In this document: positions 8,447 through 15,957 of the stretch, piece by piece
Layout: the number at the start of each line of letters is the position of its first letter
Numbering within the stretch: the stretch's first letter is position 1
Assembly: GCA_022822545.1 (NCBI GenBank)
Contig: JAJEBE010000006.1
Location: 62,001-126,000 of the forward strand
DNA from: Anaerolineae bacterium
GTDB taxonomy: Bacteria; Chloroflexota; Anaerolineae; Aggregatilineales; Phototrophicaceae
Direction of reading: 5' to 3'
Length of the DNA: 64,000 nt
The notes under the pieces: model-generated
What the model was told of the DNA's origin: nothing
The model's input: only the letters and a program-made list of their open reading frames with translations
Database searches by the model: none
Program-made: the position numbers and the translations under genes

Positions 8447-9616
8447 CTATGGCTTTTCCTCCGCCCGCTTCCACCACACGACCAGCGCGGCCAGCAGCAG
8501 GGCCGCTCCCCACAAAGCAAATACCGCGCTCCAATCGCTGATCTCAAGCAATCGGCCGATGGCGAAACCGGCCGTCCCGCCAAAGAATGTCGCCATCATA
8601 TTCACCGTTCCGGCTATTGACGAAGCGCGTCCCGGCGGCGCCATCAGCAAGGGGATAGAGGTAATCACCAGATTAAAGGCGCCATTGAGCATCATCAAGG
8701 CGAAGCCAACCAAGAGCATCGATACGGGTCCGGCGGCGCCCGTGACCAGCAGGAAACCGACGCCGGCGGCGGCAAACATGAGGACGGCGGTCATAAACAC
8801 TTGATTGCTGCTGGCCACACGAAAATGCGCCACCAGCAAACCCGGGATCGCGATAATCTGCATCAGCGCCGCGACCGTACCGACCATGCCATCGGCGATC
8901 AAGCCGGTATCGAGGATATAGGTGGGCAGCCAGATAAGCGAACCATTGCGGACGAAACCGGCCAGGCCGGCCACTAAGAGCAGAAAGACAATTCCTCGCG
9001 CGCCGGAAACGATGACCGCCAAGCGGACGCCGCTGGACTTTGTCTTCGGCGCGTCGATCCCCGCCTTCCGCCAGGCCGCCAAGACCAACAACAGCAGCAG
9101 ACCGGGCAGCCAAAAGGCGATGCGCCAATCCCCGCCGGCCACCAGCGCCCCGACCAGCGTCCAGGTCAATGCCGTGCCGATGACATAACCAAAGGGCATC
9201 AAAGTCGATGCGCGCTTGATTTCGCGGGGATGGAGACGCTCCGCCAGGATGCGCACCATCGGCGACCAGCCGCCGGATTGGGCGATGCCGTTCATCCCCC
9301 ACAGCAGGAGCATAATGACCAGCGATGATTGAAATGAGAAAAGCACATTGATGAGAGCGGTCGCCAGGAGGCCGAGACTGACGATGCGAAAGGGGCTGAC
9401 GTGACTGCCGACTTCGCCGCTGACAAATTGGAAAAGGCCGTAGAACCAAAAGAAGACCGTGCCCAAAGCGCCCACCTCGGCAAGGCCCAGGCCGAGATCC
9501 TGCGCCAGCATAGGCAGAACGACGCTGACGTTGACGCGTCCCAAATAGAGCAGGCCGTAGGTAGCGCACAAGGCGCCCACCAAAAGGGTCGGTCGCTTCG
9601 TCAGAGCTTGGCGCAA
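8447..9616 (-). CDS. MFS transporter, tandem paralog 2
   Basis: A 389-residue major facilitator, the upstream copy of the tandem pair. It shares YLGRVNVSVVLPMLAQDL (helix 1), the loop VSGEVGSHVSPFRIVSLG and MNGIAQSGGWSPMVRILAERL with its neighbour. The downstream copy starts 76 bases after this stop, so the two are probably cotranscribed. Both keep a complete set of hydrophobic helices, so neither looks like a pseudogene. The duplicates may have diverged in substrate. The neighbouring nucleoside hydrolase and CoA-transferase genes give no firm hint of the cargo. Confidence 0.88.
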   Translation of the reverse strand: MRQALTKRPTLLVGALCATYGLLYLGRVNVSVVLPMLAQDLGLGLAEVGALGTVFFWFYGLFQFVSGEVGSHVSPFRIVSLGLLATALINVLFSFQSSLVIMLLLWGMNGIAQSGGWSPMVRILAERLHPREIKRASTLMPFGYVIGTALTWTLVGALVAGGDWRIAFWLPGLLLLLVLAAWRKAGIDAPKTKSSGVRLAVIVSGARGIVFLLLVAGLAGFVRNGSLIWLPTYILDTGLIADGMVGTVAALMQIIAIPGLLVAHFRVASSNQVFMTAVLMFAAAGVGFLLVTGAAGPVSMLLVGFALMMLNGAFNLVITSIPLLMAPPGRASSIAGTVNMMATFFGGTAGFAIGRLLEISDWSAVFALWGAALLLAALVVWWKRAEEKP

Positions 9617-9786
9617 AAGACTCCTCCGTTTGGAACCTGAAGCGTCATACGATTATGAACGCGAACCGCCCCAAGTTGCCAGTGTCATATCAGCGACGGC
9701 TTTCACTCCGGCGCTGACAGTGATCAGTTGCCGCTTTCATTTACGGGAGTGGCGAGAGTCGTGGATATGCCAACAGCGCAAGGCAA

Positions 9787-9803
9787 TGTAGGGGCAGTCG
9801 CCC
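9787..9803 (-). repeat. Palindromic REP-like repeat, copy 5 (inverted, short)
   Basis: TGTAGGGGCAGTCGCCC is a shortened inverted copy: the CTACA tail is seen as TGTAG and the central stem is partly deleted. Confidence 0.55.
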
Positions 9804-9824
9804 GAAAACTGCATCTGGAAACGC

Positions 9825-9851
9825 GGGCGACCTGATAGCTCGCCCCTACAA
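9825..9851 (+). repeat. Palindromic REP-like repeat, copy 6
   Basis: GGGCGACCTG then ATAG, CTCGCCC and CTACAA. Only one base of the second arm departs from the best copies. Confidence 0.75.
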
Positions 9852-9865
9852 TCGTCGCGTGTGAA

Positions 9866-9894
9866 GGGCGGGCGGGCCAAGGCTCGCCCCTACA
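9866..9894 (+). repeat. Palindromic REP-like repeat, copy 7
   Basis: GGGCGGGCGGGCC, a short spacer, then GGCTCGCCC and CTACA; it follows copy 6 after 14 bases. Confidence 0.65.
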
Positions 9895-9984
9895 CGGATC
9901 TTGGTTCGCGGCCGCTCTTTTGATTCCGCGCGTTCCAGCGTTAGAATAGCGGCCTATTAGATTATCCAATCGAAAGGTCGTCAG

Positions 9985-11085
9985 ATGGACTACCAAGCCA
10001 AGGAAGCCCTGCCAAAGACCATGCCCGCCATCGTCTGCCACGGACCGGAAGATTATCGCCTGGAAGAATGGCGCGTGCCCGAGCCGGCGGCCGGCGAGGT
10101 TGTCATCCGCGTGCAATCGGTCGGCATCTGCGCCAGCGACCTCAAATGCTACCAGGGCGCGCCGCTTTTCTGGGGTGATGAAGCGCGCGAGGGCTATTGC
10201 CAGGCGCCGGTGATCCCGGGTCATGAATTTGTCGGCGAGGTGGTGGCCCTGGGCGAAGGCGCGGGCGAGCAATACGGCCTGGCGCTGGGCGATATCGCCG
10301 TCTCCGAGCAGATCGTGCCTTGCTGGAAGTGCCGCTTTTGCAAGCGCGGCCAGTATTGGATGTGCCAGGACAAACACGATGTCTACGGCTTCCGCCAAGC
10401 GACGATCGGCGCGATGGCCGAGTATATGCTCTTCCCGGTCGGAGCGTTGAATTACAAGGTGCCGGAGTCCCTGCCCGCTCATCATGCCGCCTTCATCGAG
10501 CCGCTGGGCTGTTCCATCCACGCGGTGCAGCGCGGCGAGATTGAGTTGGATGATGTGGTCGTCATAGCAGGCTGCGGTCCGCTGGGTTTGGGCATGTTCG
10601 CGGCGGCGCGCTTGAAGAATCCGCGTTTGCTGATCGCCATTGACCTCAACGATGAGCGGTTGGAGATCGCCGAGTTGTGCGGCGCGGATATGAGCCTGAA
10701 CCCGCGGAAGACCGATGTGGTCGACGAGGTGCTGAAGCTGACCGATGGCTATGGCTGCGATGTCTATATCGAGGCGACCGGTTATCCGGCCGCGGTGACG
10801 CAGGGCTTACAGATGATCCGCAAGCTGGGCACCTTCGTCGAATTCAGCGTCATGCGCGAGCCGGTCACGGCCGATTGGACCATCATCGGCGATACCAAGG
10901 AACTCAATATCCACGGCTCGCACCTCAGTCCCTACACCTACCCCATCGCCATTGATATGCTGAGCAAGGGTTTGTTGCCGATGGATCGCATCATGACGCA
11001 TCAGTTGCCGCTGAGCGAGTTTCAGGCCGGCATGGATATGGTCGCGGCCGGCACCGAATCGGTAAAAGTGACGCTGACGCCATAG
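9985..11085 (+). CDS. Zinc-dependent alcohol/polyol dehydrogenase (MDR; erythritol/threitol dehydrogenase-like)
   Basis: A 366-residue medium-chain dehydrogenase. The catalytic zinc ligand Cys lies in GICASDLK (about residue 49), followed by PGHEFVGEV (about 74-82). The structural zinc site has four cysteines in CWKCRFCKRGQYWMC (about 113-127). The NAD-binding glycine motif is GCGPLGLG (about 195). The overall sequence, including the WGDEAREGYCQAPVIPGHEF insert, resembles enzymes annotated as erythritol/L-threitol dehydrogenase; I base that on memory of the family and it needs a search. It heads a + strand run with three SDR dehydrogenases, consistent with stepwise oxidation of a polyol or sugar. 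Confidence 0.82.
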   Translation: MDYQAKEALPKTMPAIVCHGPEDYRLEEWRVPEPAAGEVVIRVQSVGICASDLKCYQGAPLFWGDEAREGYCQAPVIPGHEFVGEVVALGEGAGEQYGLALGDIAVSEQIVPCWKCRFCKRGQYWMCQDKHDVYGFRQATIGAMAEYMLFPVGALNYKVPESLPAHHAAFIEPLGCSIHAVQRGEIELDDVVVIAGCGPLGLGMFAAARLKNPRLLIAIDLNDERLEIAELCGADMSLNPRKTDVVDEVLKLTDGYGCDVYIEATGYPAAVTQGLQMIRKLGTFVEFSVMREPVTADWTIIGDTKELNIHGSHLSPYTYPIAIDMLSKGLLPMDRIMTHQLPLSEFQAGMDMVAAGTESVKVTLTP

Positions 11086-11112
11086 TGAATCTCCAAAGCA
11101 TCAAAGTAGTTA

Positions 11113-11138
11113 TGTAGGGGCGATCTGGCAGGTCGCCC
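11113..11138 (-). repeat. Palindromic REP-like repeat, copy 8 (inverted)
   Basis: TGTAGGGGCGA and GGTCGCCC arms in inverted orientation, 21 bases before the first SDR gene. Confidence 0.75.
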
Positions 11139-11158
11139 GCAAGCGCAAGGATTGCCAA

Positions 11159-11890
11159 ATGAACGTAGACCTCGCTGGCAAAGTCGCGATTATCACCGGC
11201 GCCAGCTCCGGCATCGGCGCCGCTTGCGCGCGGCTGCTGGCTGAGAACGGCTGCAAGCTGACCCTGGCCGCCCGCAGCGCCGACAAGATGCGGGCCCTCG
11301 CCGCCGAACTGGAAACGGAATGCCTGGTGGTCCGCGCCGATATGACCGCGCCAGCCGACATCAGCGCGATGGTCGAGCGGACGCTGGAGCGCTTCGGGGG
11401 GATCGACATCATGCTGGCGAACGCCGGCGTCTATATCCCGGGGCAATTCGCCGAGGGCGGCATCGATGCCTATTCGATGATGCTGAGCCTCAATGTCGAA
11501 GCCGTCATGCGCTGCGCCCAGGCTGTCATCCCGACCATGCAGGCGGCCGGCAGCGGCGATATCATCGTCACCAGTTCGATCTCGGGGCATGTTGATGTGG
11601 CGGGCGAGCCGGTGTATAGCGCCAGCAAACACGCCGTGCAAACTTTCGTCCATACCTTGCGGCGACAGGTGGCGGGGGATGGGCTTCGCGTGATGTCGCT
11701 GGCGCCCGGTCCGGTCGCCAATCCGATGCAGCGGCTCTACGAAGCGGAGGAGATCCAACACGCTGTTGAGGTAGCCGGCTCTCATCTGGCCTCGGAAGAT
11801 TGCGCCGAAGCCATTCTCTTCATGCTGACGCGTCCGGCGCATGTTACCATACGCGATCTGGTCTTGCTGCCGCAGATTGACAGGATTTGA
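11159..11890 (+). CDS. SDR family oxidoreductase, paralog 1
   Basis: A 243-residue classical short-chain dehydrogenase. The cofactor motif is TGASSGIG (about residues 13-20), then NAG (about 87-89), the catalytic Ser in VTSSISG (about 138) and Tyr/Lys in YSASKHA (about 153-157). It is highly similar to the next gene and to the SDR at 14280, so this is a three-copy tandem family. Candidate substrates are polyols or their ketoses, given the adjacent zinc dehydrogenase; that is an inference. The start at 11159 is supported by AAGGA 8 bases upstream. Confidence 0.9.
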   Translation: MNVDLAGKVAIITGASSGIGAACARLLAENGCKLTLAARSADKMRALAAELETECLVVRADMTAPADISAMVERTLERFGGIDIMLANAGVYIPGQFAEGGIDAYSMMLSLNVEAVMRCAQAVIPTMQAAGSGDIIVTSSISGHVDVAGEPVYSASKHAVQTFVHTLRRQVAGDGLRVMSLAPGPVANPMQRLYEAEEIQHAVEVAGSHLASEDCAEAILFMLTRPAHVTIRDLVLLPQIDRI

Positions 11891-11937
11891 CGGGACAACC
11901 AGGTGAATGAGGTTCCAAAACCGCCAAAGGATAAGAT

Positions 11938-12672
11938 ATGAGCAATTCACTGTCAGACAAAGTTGTGATCGTCACCGGTGCCAGCTCCGGCATCGGTGAA
12001 GCCTGCGCGCGAATGCTGGCGCAGAATGGCTGCAAGCTGACGCTGGCGGCCCGCTCGGTCGACAAACTGGAGGCACTGGCCAGCGAGTTGGCGACCGACA
12101 GTCTGGTGGCCCGCGCTGATATGACGGCGGCGGCTGATATCAGCAACATGGTCGAGCGGACGCTGGAGCGTTTCGGGCGCATTGATGTCATGTTCGCCAA
12201 CGCCGGCATCTATATCCCAGGAGAATTTGCTGATGGCGATATTGACGAATTCACGCGGCTGCTCACGATCAATATTGATGCCGTGCTGCGCTGCGCCCAC
12301 GCGGTGATCCCGACGATGAAAGCGCAAGGCAGCGGCGATATCGTCGTGACGAGTTCGATTTCGGGCTTCATTGATGTGCATTGGGAGCCGATCTACAGTT
12401 GCACGAAGCACGCTGTGCAGACTTTCGTGCATACCGTGCGCCGGCAGTTGGCGGGGGATGGCATCCGCGTGATGTCATTGGCGCCGGGCGCGGTGGCGAA
12501 TCCGCTCTGGGGCTTTCACGAGGCCGCTGAGATCGAGCGGGTATCGCAGGGCGAGCGCGAATTCATCACTTCAGACGATTGCGCGGAGGCGCTGCGCTTC
12601 ATGCTGACGATGCCGCGGCATGTGACGATTCGCGACCTGGTGATTTTGCCGCAGAACCAGGTGAATATTTGA
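11938..12672 (+). CDS. SDR family oxidoreductase, paralog 2
   Basis: A 244-residue classical SDR with TGASSGIG (about 13-20), NAG (about 87), SSISG (about 139-143) and YSCTKHA (about 152-158). It lies 47 bases after paralog 1, with AAAGGATAAGAT before the start. The last codons and the stop lie in a 22-bp tandem duplication (12663-12706) that marks the edge of the inserted restriction-modification pair. The protein itself appears complete, ending VILPQNQVNI where its paralogs end VLLPQIDRI and VLVPRYQEA. Confidence 0.9.
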   Translation: MSNSLSDKVVIVTGASSGIGEACARMLAQNGCKLTLAARSVDKLEALASELATDSLVARADMTAAADISNMVERTLERFGRIDVMFANAGIYIPGEFADGDIDEFTRLLTINIDAVLRCAHAVIPTMKAQGSGDIVVTSSISGFIDVHWEPIYSCTKHAVQTFVHTVRRQLAGDGIRVMSLAPGAVANPLWGFHEAAEIERVSQGEREFITSDDCAEALRFMLTMPRHVTIRDLVILPQNQVNI

Positions 12673-12706
12673 TTGGCGGGAGATGAATATTTGAGTGGCG
12701 GGAGAT
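12663..12706 (+). repeat. 22-bp tandem duplication at the edge of the restriction-modification island
   Basis: Two adjacent 22-base units starting GAATATTTGA and ending GGCGGGAGAT, at 12663-12684 and 12685-12706, differ at one base (T versus G). The first unit includes the stop codon of SDR paralog 2. The duplication lies 17 bases from the end of the restriction endonuclease gene. Confidence 0.85.
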
Positions 12707-12722
12707 GCTTGAAGGGCTGTCG

Positions 12723-13433
12723 CTAAATTCTTTCCTTCTTTAAGTACAGGCGACAGATAGAAAGAGGAGAAACCCGAAACTTAGTACCGTGATTCCGTAG
12801 ACCGTCACTACCAGGTTTTGCCTCTCGACAATCAAAATCTATGGCCACTGATCCACGCAACACTTCATAGACAAAGTCAGCAATATGGAAGGTCTCGTAC
12901 GCGTCGGCCTGTAAGAACCGGATTTCTTGCTTTCTCTTATGTCCTTTGACCAGAATAAGGCGTCGAAGTTTAGAACCTGCCGCCGCCATTAGTTCTTCAT
13001 GAGACCAATAGGGCACAGGCCCATTGCCTTTAAGTGGTCGAACTACGACTTGTCCGTTACTATCTTCGATTTTGAATAGCTGTGATTTGGCCTTGATCGT
13101 GTGGCGGAAACTCATGCGCCCTCGGCTATCTTCCCATCCATATTTGCGTACCATATAACGCATAATCGCAGGAGGACCATCAGCCTCCTTGTGAAACAAA
13201 GTGATCAGATGTGTTCGATCTGTGTACCATTTTAATTCCCAACCTACCGCATCTGGAGTTTCTATGGAACCAGAACGTAATCCAAGAAGATCTTCCAGAA
13301 AACGACCGGGCGCACCAGTGCCTCCATATGGAGAGCCGGTAGGCATTTCATACGGTCCATGCCGTATTGCATCTCTGATCCGCTGAAACAACTGAGCTTT
13401 ACTACGCGGAGGATCTGACGGAAATTCTATCAT
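12723..13433 (-). CDS. Type II restriction endonuclease, MvaI/BcnI family
   Basis: A 236-residue nuclease. The PD-(D/E)XK core is PDAVGWELK with D61, E66 and K68. It is followed by ITLFHKEA (compare LLTLFTKSP in MvaI), a long middle region, and a C-terminal HGTKFRVSP segment matching HGTAFRIN of MvaI. MvaI and BcnI are monomeric enzymes that cut CCWGG and CCSGG, so a short pentanucleotide site is plausible here. The gene overlaps the end of the methylase gene by 4 bases (13430-13433), so the two are coupled. The pair is visibly AT-richer than the SDR genes around it, a sign of transfer. Confidence 0.82.
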   Translation of the reverse strand: MIEFPSDPPRSKAQLFQRIRDAIRHGPYEMPTGSPYGGTGAPGRFLEDLLGLRSGSIETPDAVGWELKWYTDRTHLITLFHKEADGPPAIMRYMVRKYGWEDSRGRMSFRHTIKAKSQLFKIEDSNGQVVVRPLKGNGPVPYWSHEELMAAAGSKLRRLILVKGHKRKQEIRFLQADAYETFHIADFVYEVLRGSVAIDFDCREAKPGSDGLRNHGTKFRVSPLSICRLYLKKERI

Positions 13434-14203
13434 CGAATCTTTCCACTAACGTCGGCGATGCGCTCTCTTGCAAAATCGCAATATTCTTCGCTAATGTCAA
13501 TCCCAATCCACTTTCGGCGCGAAAGTTCAGCGGCAACTGCTGTGGTGCCTGAACCGAGAAAGGGATCTAGCACCACTTTCGCCGTTGTCGACTCAATACA
13601 TCGCTGCGCAAGCTCTACAGGGAATGGTGCCGGATGAGGGTTATTAGATTCCTGAGGTATTCGCCAAACGTCACCTTGGGCATTGGCTTTTGGCGCCAGT
13701 TTGAACTTCGGCTTGGCGATCAAATAGATCACTTCATAGGTCGGCAAGAAATAACCCGGGTTGAAATTGATGCCGCCATTACGCTGCCAAATAATAATTT
13801 GCCGAACCGGAAACTCGCCAACGATGTCCGCGCGATCTTGCAGCAAGCCGCCTTGTACTCGCCACTTGTGGTTGTAGAATATGGCTCCGTCCTCACGCAA
13901 GACTCGCATCATTGCGGACAGACAGTGGCGCTGCCACGCCACATATTCTTCATGCGGCATGGCATCATTATAGTTGGCGTACCCTTTGATAAGTTCCGCT
14001 TGGGGCCACTTGCCGCCGCTGCCATTCTTGAGACCATTTCCCGTGCTGTTCTTGATATTGTAAGGAGGACTGGTTACGATGAGGTCAACAGACTTTTCGG
14101 GTATTTGATCCATCAGTTCAATGCAATCACCTTGATGGACCTTACCCAACCAATATGCCAGACCTAGTTGAGAGGTGTCTACAAAGGTCTCTTTGATATT
14201 CAT
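13430..14203 (-). CDS. Beta-class DNA methyltransferase, probably N4-cytosine, of a type II RM system
   Basis: A 257-residue methyltransferase. The catalytic motif IV is TSPPY (residues 44-48) near the N-terminus, and the AdoMet-binding motif DPFLGSGTT (about 217-225) is near the C-terminus. This order defines the beta group. SPPY rather than DPPY/NPPY favours N4-cytosine methylation, as in M.MvaI and M.BcnI, which agrees with the MvaI-like endonuclease gene that follows with a 4-base overlap. It would protect host DNA from that enzyme. The pair reads against the SDR genes that flank it, in a lower-GC stretch (about 12723-14260). Confidence 0.88.
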   Translation of the reverse strand: MNIKETFVDTSQLGLAYWLGKVHQGDCIELMDQIPEKSVDLIVTSPPYNIKNSTGNGLKNGSGGKWPQAELIKGYANYNDAMPHEEYVAWQRHCLSAMMRVLREDGAIFYNHKWRVQGGLLQDRADIVGEFPVRQIIIWQRNGGINFNPGYFLPTYEVIYLIAKPKFKLAPKANAQGDVWRIPQESNNPHPAPFPVELAQRCIESTTAKVVLDPFLGSGTTAVAAELSRRKWIGIDISEEYCDFARERIADVSGKIR

Positions 14204-14279
14204 TCCGAACTCTCCTAAACTGTAGTTTAATACAATCTCTTAGACATAGCTAGTTTTTTTCTGCATCAGCGGTTGCGAA

Positions 14280-15011
14280 ATGACAAAATCACTCTCTGAC
14301 AAAGTTGTCATCATCACCGGCGCCAGCTCGGGCATCGGCGCGGCGGCCGCTCGTATGCTGGCGCAGCAGGGCTGCAAGCTGATCTTGGCGGCCCGGTCGG
14401 TCGGCAAGATGGAGGCGCTGGCGGCAGAGTTAGCCACAGAATGCCTTGTCGTCCGCGCTGATATGACCGTGCCGGCCGATATCGCGAACATGGTCGAGAG
14501 CACGCGGAAACATTTCGGCCGCATTGATGTCATGTTCGCCAACGCGGGCTTGTTCATTCAGGGCGACTTTGTCGATTATGACATGGACGCGGTTAGCAAG
14601 ATGCTCAAGGTGAATATCGACGGGGTGATGCGCTGCGCTCATGCCGTGATCCCGCTCATGCGGGCGCAGGGCGGCGGCGATATTTTAGTGACGAGTTCCA
14701 TCGCCGGTCATGCCGAGTTGCATCGCGGGCCTGCTTATGGCGCGACCAAACACGCGGTCGAGACCTTTGTGAACACCTTGCGGCGACAGGTGGCGGCCGA
14801 TGGGATTCGAGTGATGTCGCTGGCGCCGGGCAAGGTGGCGAATGAGATCTGGGGCATCACTGATGCGGAGGAGATTGCGCGCTTGTCGGCTGATGAGCAG
14901 ACCTATCTGCGGAGCGATGATGTGGTGGCGGCGGCGATCTTTATGCTGTCGCGTCCGCGGCATGTGACGGTGCGGAATCTGGTGCTGGTGCCGCGATATC
15001 AGGAGGCTTGA
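14280..15011 (+). CDS. SDR family oxidoreductase, paralog 3
   Basis: A 243-residue SDR with TGASSGIG (about 13-20), NAG (about 87), SSIAG (about 138-142) and YGATKHA (about 152-158). It is clearly homologous to the two SDRs upstream but is separated from them by the inserted restriction-modification pair. Unlike its paralogs it has no clear purine-rich ribosome binding site (GCGGTTGCGAA precedes the ATG), and its promoter context was probably changed by the insertion. Its reading frame is intact. Confidence 0.9.
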   Translation: MTKSLSDKVVIITGASSGIGAAAARMLAQQGCKLILAARSVGKMEALAAELATECLVVRADMTVPADIANMVESTRKHFGRIDVMFANAGLFIQGDFVDYDMDAVSKMLKVNIDGVMRCAHAVIPLMRAQGGGDILVTSSIAGHAELHRGPAYGATKHAVETFVNTLRRQVAADGIRVMSLAPGKVANEIWGITDAEEIARLSADEQTYLRSDDVVAAAIFMLSRPRHVTVRNLVLVPRYQEA

Positions 15012-15042
15012 GTTAATCATTTATTGCGGGCGCCGATACTGT

Positions 15043-15468
15043 TCACTTCATGTCAGGCGGAGGATGCCAGCCTGCCTCAGCCCAAACTGCGCGCGCATCT
15101 ACTGCATCTTTACGGTTTAATCGCAAGCGACTAATGGTGGCGCGGCCGATTGCCGTCAAGCCGAGCATTCGGGTTCCTTCACTCGACCACCGAAAATGGT
15201 CGTCCCAGAAATCCGTTCGTGGATGAAATAAACTTGTCTCTTCTCCGGTTTCAGGATCAGTACCGGTGACGAAAGCAAACTTGAAGCCATTGCAACTTTT
15301 GCAGGCAAGGCAAAGATTATCGCTCTTCGAGTCTACGCCAGCTGATAATGGAATAACGTGGTCGATTTCCAACGACATGACAATGGACTTTTGAGCCTGG
15401 CAATACTCACAGCGTTCGTTTGCACGTTCTTCAACGAACTTTCGCAGCCAATTTGGCAAGTACGTCAT
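15043..15468 (-). CDS. HNH endonuclease
   Basis: A 141-residue protein with an HNH fold: zinc ligands in CEYC (C20, C23), the catalytic strand LEIDHVIPLSAG (H38), SDNLCLACKSCNGFK with two further cysteines (about 54-61), and a C-terminal region with DFWDDHFRWS. Short stand-alone HNH proteins of this type are common in cyanobacteria and Chloroflexota, often next to a small helical protein as here. Only 9 bases separate it from the upstream partner gene, so they are probably cotranscribed. The role is unknown; defence, toxin or homing functions are all possible. The pair is AT-richer than its surroundings. Confidence 0.82.
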   Translation of the reverse strand: MTYLPNWLRKFVEERANERCEYCQAQKSIVMSLEIDHVIPLSAGVDSKSDNLCLACKSCNGFKFAFVTGTDPETGEETSLFHPRTDFWDDHFRWSSEGTRMLGLTAIGRATISRLRLNRKDAVDARAVWAEAGWHPPPDMK

Positions 15469-15477
15469 GTGGAGACT

Positions 15478-15876
15478 TTAGAGGCCTAGGAAGCTATCAA
15501 CATCCAGCCCACGCTTCTTCATTTCTAATAGCGCTCTTGAACGCAACAGTATCTGTCTGTCTAAAGCCGCCAGAAGATCTTCCAGTTCTCTGCTTTCGCG
15601 CTCCGTCAAAGTCGCCCGCTTACCTCGCGCACTGAGTTCACGCAGTCGCGAGTCTTGCTCCCAAGGCATTCGCCGATTCACAATCTCCCAAAGCTGTTCA
15701 TCGCCAAAGTCCTGAAGGATTTCAGCGGACGCTTCACAGTCCTCAGTCTTGCCAAATACCATGAACAGGCCGTCTTGCAGGACAGATTCAACTGAACGGT
15801 TTCTCCCGCGAGCGATGCCTTGAGCTTCTTCAATTATTTCTTCTGGAATCTCAAGTTTCACCGTTGAAATGTTCAT
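15478..15876 (-). CDS. Small partner of the HNH nuclease (antitoxin-like N-terminus)
   Basis: A 132-residue, highly charged protein without a domain I recognise confidently. Residues 4-33 (VKLEIPEEIIEEAQGIARGRN...) look like the beta-strand plus helix start of a ribbon-helix-helix DNA-binding antitoxin. The C-terminal half (about 80-132) is predicted to be mostly helical, with many Leu, Arg and Glu residues. It lies directly upstream of the HNH gene on the same strand. An antitoxin or accessory-specificity role is an inference from gene order only. Confidence 0.6.
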   Translation of the reverse strand: MNISTVKLEIPEEIIEEAQGIARGRNRSVESVLQDGLFMVFGKTEDCEASAEILQDFGDEQLWEIVNRRMPWEQDSRLRELSARGKRATLTERESRELEDLLAALDRQILLRSRALLEMKKRGLDVDSFLGL

Positions 15877-15957
15877 CCCGATGTTGCCCCGCTTCTCTCC
15901 ACATATTGTAACGCAAAGCGAATCGCCAGGACATGTCCGCTTCCAATCGGCCGTGCC

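Larger units (their letters stand above)
9617..9984. other. Divergent intergenic region with three palindromic repeats
   Basis: This 368-base gap lies between the divergent MFS and polyol dehydrogenase genes. I see no credible gene. It contains three copies of the palindromic repeat (one inverted, two direct) at 9787-9894. Promoters for both directions must lie here, but I cannot place them confidently. AAAGG about 8 bases before 9985 is the likely ribosome binding site of the dehydrogenase. Confidence 0.6.

Noticed and set aside
7150..9616. Long + strand open frames across the MFS pair (for example 7564-8364)
   Set aside because: They are antisense shadows of GC-rich MFS genes, rich in Arg, Asp and Gln with no domain; the minus-strand MFS frames have full membrane helices.
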